Source: DATDOO01 sp035293245
Lineage (GTDB): Bacteria; Pseudomonadota; Gammaproteobacteria; Methylococcales; Methylococcaceae
NCBI GenBank assembly: GCA_035293245.1
Contig: DATDOO010000034.1
Coordinates: 1 to 7,960, forward strand
DNA: 7,960 bases
Reading direction: 5' to 3'
Shown: positions 6,666 through 7,960 of the stretch, piece after piece
How positions within the stretch are numbered: the stretch's first letter is position 1
How the letters are laid out: each line of letters begins with the position of its first letter
The notes under the pieces: generated by a model
What the model was told of the DNA's origin: nothing
What the model saw: the letters and a program-made list of their open reading frames with translations, nothing else
Database searches by the model: none
Position numbers and translations under genes: made by a program

Positions 6666-6681
6666 TGGGCAAAAGGCGCGG
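6666..6681. repeat. 16-base direct repeat, copy 2 (right of vapBC)
   Basis: Identical to 5716-5731 in the same orientation, about 950 bases apart. This copy also forms the left part of a GGCAAAA/TTTTGCC stem (6668-6674 with 6684-6690). Confidence 0.7.
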
Positions 6682-6701
6682 GTTTTTGCCGGGGAGGGAG
6701 G

Positions 6702-6710
6702 TGATATTAT
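6702..6710 (+). promoter_or_regulatory. Possible extended -10 promoter of the protease gene
   Basis: TGATATTAT has the extended -10 form TGn-TATTAT (hexamer 6705-6710). At 17 bases upstream there is only GTTTTT, so the -35 is poor. It would yield a leader of about 70 bases before the ATG at 6785. Confidence 0.3.
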
Positions 6711-6784
6711 CTTCGCAAAATGCTGCTGTTCATGGCGTTCAGCGCATTCTCGCCGCGTATCGAGACGACAATCGGAGAAAAATC

Positions 6785-7165
6785 ATGGGTTTGACATACG
6801 CCACCATCCACTTGACGAATCTATTCAATCGTCAGCAAATCACGGTGAATGCCCTGGTCGATACGGGCGCCACCTTTTTGTGTGTCACTGAGGAAATCGC
6901 GCTTCAGCTTGGTTTCGACATTACGGAAGTCGGCCATCAGGTCGTCACCCTTGCGGATGGGCATCAGCGCAAGGTTCCCAAAATCGCGCCCGTTGAAATC
7001 GGGTTCGAGAACCGCAGCTATATTACGGAAGCGGTCGTTTTGGGCGACGAACCACTGTTGGGAGTGCTTCCTTTGGAGGCGATGGATCTGGTAGTCGATC
7101 CGCGCCTGCAACAATTGGTGCCGAATCCTCGGCATCCAAATTACCCGGTCGCCTTGGCAAAATAG
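6785..7165 (+). CDS. Retropepsin-like (clan AA) aspartic protease family protein
   Basis: A 126-residue protein with the hallmarks of single-domain bacterial retropepsin-like proteases, which act as dimers with one catalytic aspartate each. ALVDTGATFLCV holds the catalytic D26-T27-G28. The hydrophobic LLGVLPLEAMDLVVDP (91-106) fits the second conserved block, whose LLG matches the hydrophobic-hydrophobic-Gly motif of the fold. The PNPRHPNYP tail is typical of small bacterial members. There is no signal peptide or membrane segment, so it should be cytoplasmic. The ATG at 6785 is chosen because GGAG (6774-6777) precedes it by seven bases; the frame is open back to 6533 but across repeats. It converges on the RelE/ParE-type toxin gene, with the palindrome between. 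Substrates of such proteins are largely unknown, and it may be non-proteolytic. Confidence 0.8.
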   Translation: MGLTYATIHLTNLFNRQQITVNALVDTGATFLCVTEEIALQLGFDITEVGHQVVTLADGHQRKVPKIAPVEIGFENRSYITEAVVLGDEPLLGVLPLEAMDLVVDPRLQQLVPNPRHPNYPVALAK

Positions 7166-7194
7166 CGCTTGAGAAAAATCCACCCGAAAAAAGT

Positions 7195-7248
7195 GAACTA
7201 AAAAGGGGACGGATTTATTTATAAATAAATCCGTCCCCTTTTTAGTTC
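7195..7248. repeat. 54-base perfect palindrome, likely two-way terminator
   Basis: Two 27-base arms match perfectly about the centre 7221/7222. The left arm reads GAACTAAAAAGGGGACGG, then ATTTATTTA. The symmetry extends to 7193-7250 with one G-T wobble. Each strand's hairpin has a GC-rich block followed by TTTTTAG, so it can terminate transcription both ways. It sits between the convergent protease stop (7165) and toxin stop (7256). Arms recur at 6591-6606 and, in part, at 7820-7830, so it is also a dispersed repeat resembling REP-type or MITE-like palindromes. No transposase gene is present. Confidence 0.9.
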
Positions 7249-7255
7249 GCTGGTG

Positions 7256-7528
7256 CTACGGAAGCTGCGCCAACAGTTTGTCATAGTCCGCGTGCGAGCC
7301 AATCCAAAACCAGACGACACCGTTTTCGTTACGTTGGCCAATGGCGCGGTACCCTTTGCCGATGCGCACCGAGTAAATGGGAAGACCTGAATGCACGGGT
7401 TTGAAACGAAGGCCCGGATGCCATGGGTCGTGCGTGAATCGCCGATAGGCTTCCCTCGCTTGCTCTTGCACCGATGCCGGCAATCCGGCGAACGCTTTGC
7501 GGAACCCCGTGGTGGTGCGGGACTTCAC
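7256..7528 (-). CDS. RelE/ParE-family toxin
   Basis: A 90-residue basic protein of the RelE/ParE toxin fold. RelE-like members cleave mRNA on the ribosome and ParE-like members poison gyrase; the sequence does not decide between them. Visible features are the N-terminal helices (FRKAFAGLPASVQEQAREAYRRF, about 9-31), the strand IYSVRIGKGYRAIG (51-64) with conserved Y60 and R61, and the C-terminal WFWIGSHADYDKLL (73-86), characteristic of a common subgroup annotated RelE/ParE. The start is GTG at 7528, overlapping the antitoxin stop as GTGA, four shared bases, which implies translational coupling. No ATG is available near this position. It ends 8 bases from the palindrome that probably terminates it. 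Confidence 0.88.
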   Translation of the reverse strand: MKSRTTTGFRKAFAGLPASVQEQAREAYRRFTHDPWHPGLRFKPVHSGLPIYSVRIGKGYRAIGQRNENGVVWFWIGSHADYDKLLAQLP

Positions 7529-7743
7529 AGCCGGTTTGGATCAAGAGCCTTGGTCTTCCCGGCGGAGTCCTCCGCCATGGCCGCCGCCGCCAGCTTTTCC
7601 AAAGCCGTCTGGGTACGGGCGAAAGTCTGGTCCCAGCGTGCCTCACCTTCCAACTCTTCCAGAATCACAGCCGCGATCGCATCCTGCTCCTTGTCGGGCA
7701 GGGCCTTGACTTTGTCAACTGCATGTTCGAGCAATTCGGTCAT
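7525..7743 (-). CDS. Antitoxin of the RelE/ParE-type pair
   Basis: A 72-residue acidic, mostly helical protein that precedes the toxin and overlaps it by four bases. Recognisable blocks are KVKALPDKEQDAIAAVILEELE (11-32), RWDQTFARTQTALEKLA (36-52) and the C-terminal AGKTKALDP (61-69). This layout is that of a small antitoxin family regularly paired with the WFWIGSHADYDK-type toxin. There is no evident ribbon-helix-helix or HTH segment, so DNA binding and autoregulation are uncertain. The ATG at 7743 is preceded by a strong AGGAG site seven bases upstream. The frame is open to 7809, but those codons would cross the promoter and repeat box B. Confidence 0.85.
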   Translation of the reverse strand: MTELLEHAVDKVKALPDKEQDAIAAVILEELEGEARWDQTFARTQTALEKLAAAAMAEDSAGKTKALDPNRL

Positions 7744-7763
7744 TTTCGTTCTCCTGGCAATTG

Positions 7764-7792
7764 GTCTGCCGTCGAGGAGACAGATAACAAAG
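7764..7792. repeat. Repeat box copy B (TCTGYCGTCG box) upstream of the RelE/ParE pair
   Basis: The partner of 6561-6589 (22 of 29 bases shared, all differences transitions). It overlaps the predicted -10 of this pair's promoter and lies just before the antitoxin ribosome site, so the repeat may have supplied part of the promoter. Confidence 0.65.
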
Positions 7793-7809
7793 AACATCGT
7801 TCCATTCAA
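7781..7809 (-). promoter_or_regulatory. Predicted promoter and operator of the RelE/ParE-type pair
   Basis: Minus strand: -35 TTGAAT (7809-7804), a 17-base spacer, -10 TATCTG (7786-7781), preceded by TGT, which gives an extended -10. The dyad GAAC-ATC-GTTC (7792-7802) lies in the spacer and is a reasonable operator. The leader would be about 30 bases. Confidence 0.5.
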
Positions 7810-7819
7810 GGGCTACAGT

Positions 7820-7830
7820 AAAGGGGACGG
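7820..7830. repeat. Partial left arm of the GGGGACGG palindrome family
   Basis: AAAGGGGACGG matches 7202-7212 of the palindrome over 11 bases; the ATTTATTTA centre is replaced by unrelated sequence. It is short enough that chance cannot be ruled out, but its position beyond box B parallels the arm beside box A. Confidence 0.45.
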
Positions 7831-7832
7831 CA

Positions 7833-7960
7833 GCGGCTTGGCAATGCCGCACATTCTAGTGGGTGGGATTCCCACCCGGATAACCGCTAGCCACGGGTCC
7901 GGTATCGAGCCTTGCAGTTGGCGCGGCGACGCGCCGATTGATGCGTAGGTACGAAAGCAG
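7833..7960. other. Non-coding structured segment at window edge, possible start of a structured RNA or mobile element
   Basis: No coding frame is convincing here, but several stems follow closely. GCGGC/GCCGC is at 7833-7837 with 7846-7850. GGGTGGG/CCCACCC is at 7861-7867 with 7871-7877, loop ATT, and is flanked by CTAG at 7856 and 7887. GGCGCG/CGCGCC is at 7920-7925 with 7930-7935, closed by a GCGA tetraloop of the GNRA type. Clustered stems with a GNRA loop suggest a folded RNA. The general look recalls the 5' region of some bacterial group II introns, but this is an impression from memory and no boundary can be set. The segment continues outside the window. Confidence 0.35.

Larger units (their letters stand above)
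6459..6784. other. Repeat-rich intergenic region between vapBC and the protease gene
   Basis: These 326 bases separate two divergent genes and are visibly richer in A and T than the housekeeping genes. They hold the vapBC promoter and operator, repeat box copy A (6561-6589), a single palindrome arm (6591-6606), a 12-base tandem duplication (6605-6628), a short hairpin (6649-6664), copy 2 of the 16-base repeat (6666-6681) and a possible protease promoter (6702-6710). Frames are open through part of it on both strands, but they lack ribosome sites and run across the repeats, so I do not call them genes. Confidence 0.75.

Noticed and set aside
6436..6672. A 78-codon minus-strand frame upstream of the vapB-like antitoxin
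   Set aside because: It reads through the same repeats and the vapBC promoter, overlaps the antitoxin start and has no recognisable domain.
6533..6784. N-terminal extension of the aspartic protease by 84 codons
   Set aside because: The extension crosses box A, the palindrome arm and the tandem repeat, and has no ribosome site at its start. The ATG at 6785 has a good site and fits the family length.
6821..7183. A 120-codon minus-strand frame opposite the protease
   Set aside because: It is a shadow of the protease gene, with no ribosome site and no family resemblance.
1..7960. CRISPR array, integrase or complete insertion sequence
   Set aside because: No regularly spaced repeats, no transposase or integrase motifs, and no IS-type terminal inverted repeats enclosing a gene were seen. 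Repeats here are short and dispersed.

Overview
The window looks like chromosomal DNA of a GC-rich proteobacterium, most likely a gammaproteobacterium. The evidence is a homodimeric-type pyruvate dehydrogenase E1 (AceE) closely resembling the E. coli enzyme by eye, a MutL N-terminus, and a histidine tRNA gene with an encoded CCA end. No species can be named from the sequence alone.

Positions 1-5700 are conserved housekeeping DNA. The 5' part of mutL runs leftward off the window edge. It is divergent from a tRNA-His gene that has its own consensus-like promoter and a strong hairpin terminator. Three genes then lie head to tail on the minus strand: moaA (first step of molybdenum cofactor synthesis), aceE (pyruvate dehydrogenase E1) and aceF (dihydrolipoamide acetyltransferase E2). 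aceE and aceF are 10 bases apart and clearly form an operon. moaA ends only 34 bases upstream of aceE, so it may be co-transcribed. No E3 (lpd) gene follows aceF; the tRNA terminator lies there instead, and its symmetry may let it stop both transcripts.

Positions 5700-7960 are accessory DNA. A VapBC-type toxin-antitoxin (TA) pair (minus strand) is followed by a repeat-rich intergenic region, a small retropepsin-like aspartic protease gene (plus strand), a 54-base perfect palindrome, and a RelE/ParE-type TA pair (minus strand). Both TA pairs have the antitoxin first, overlapping start and stop codons, and a recognisable promoter upstream. The protease and RelE/ParE genes converge on the palindrome, which is placed to act as a two-way terminator.

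The most notable pattern is a set of related repeats. Parts of the palindrome recur as single arms at 6591-6606 and 7820-7830. A second 29-base box (22/29 identical, all differences transitions) lies beside each single arm and upstream of each TA pair. A 16-base exact direct repeat brackets the vapBC pair. The right edge (about 7833-7960) is non-coding, carries several stem-loops, and may be the start of a structured RNA or mobile element continuing beyond the window. I did not find a clearly new multi-gene system; the repeat family and the right-edge element deserve the follow-up.
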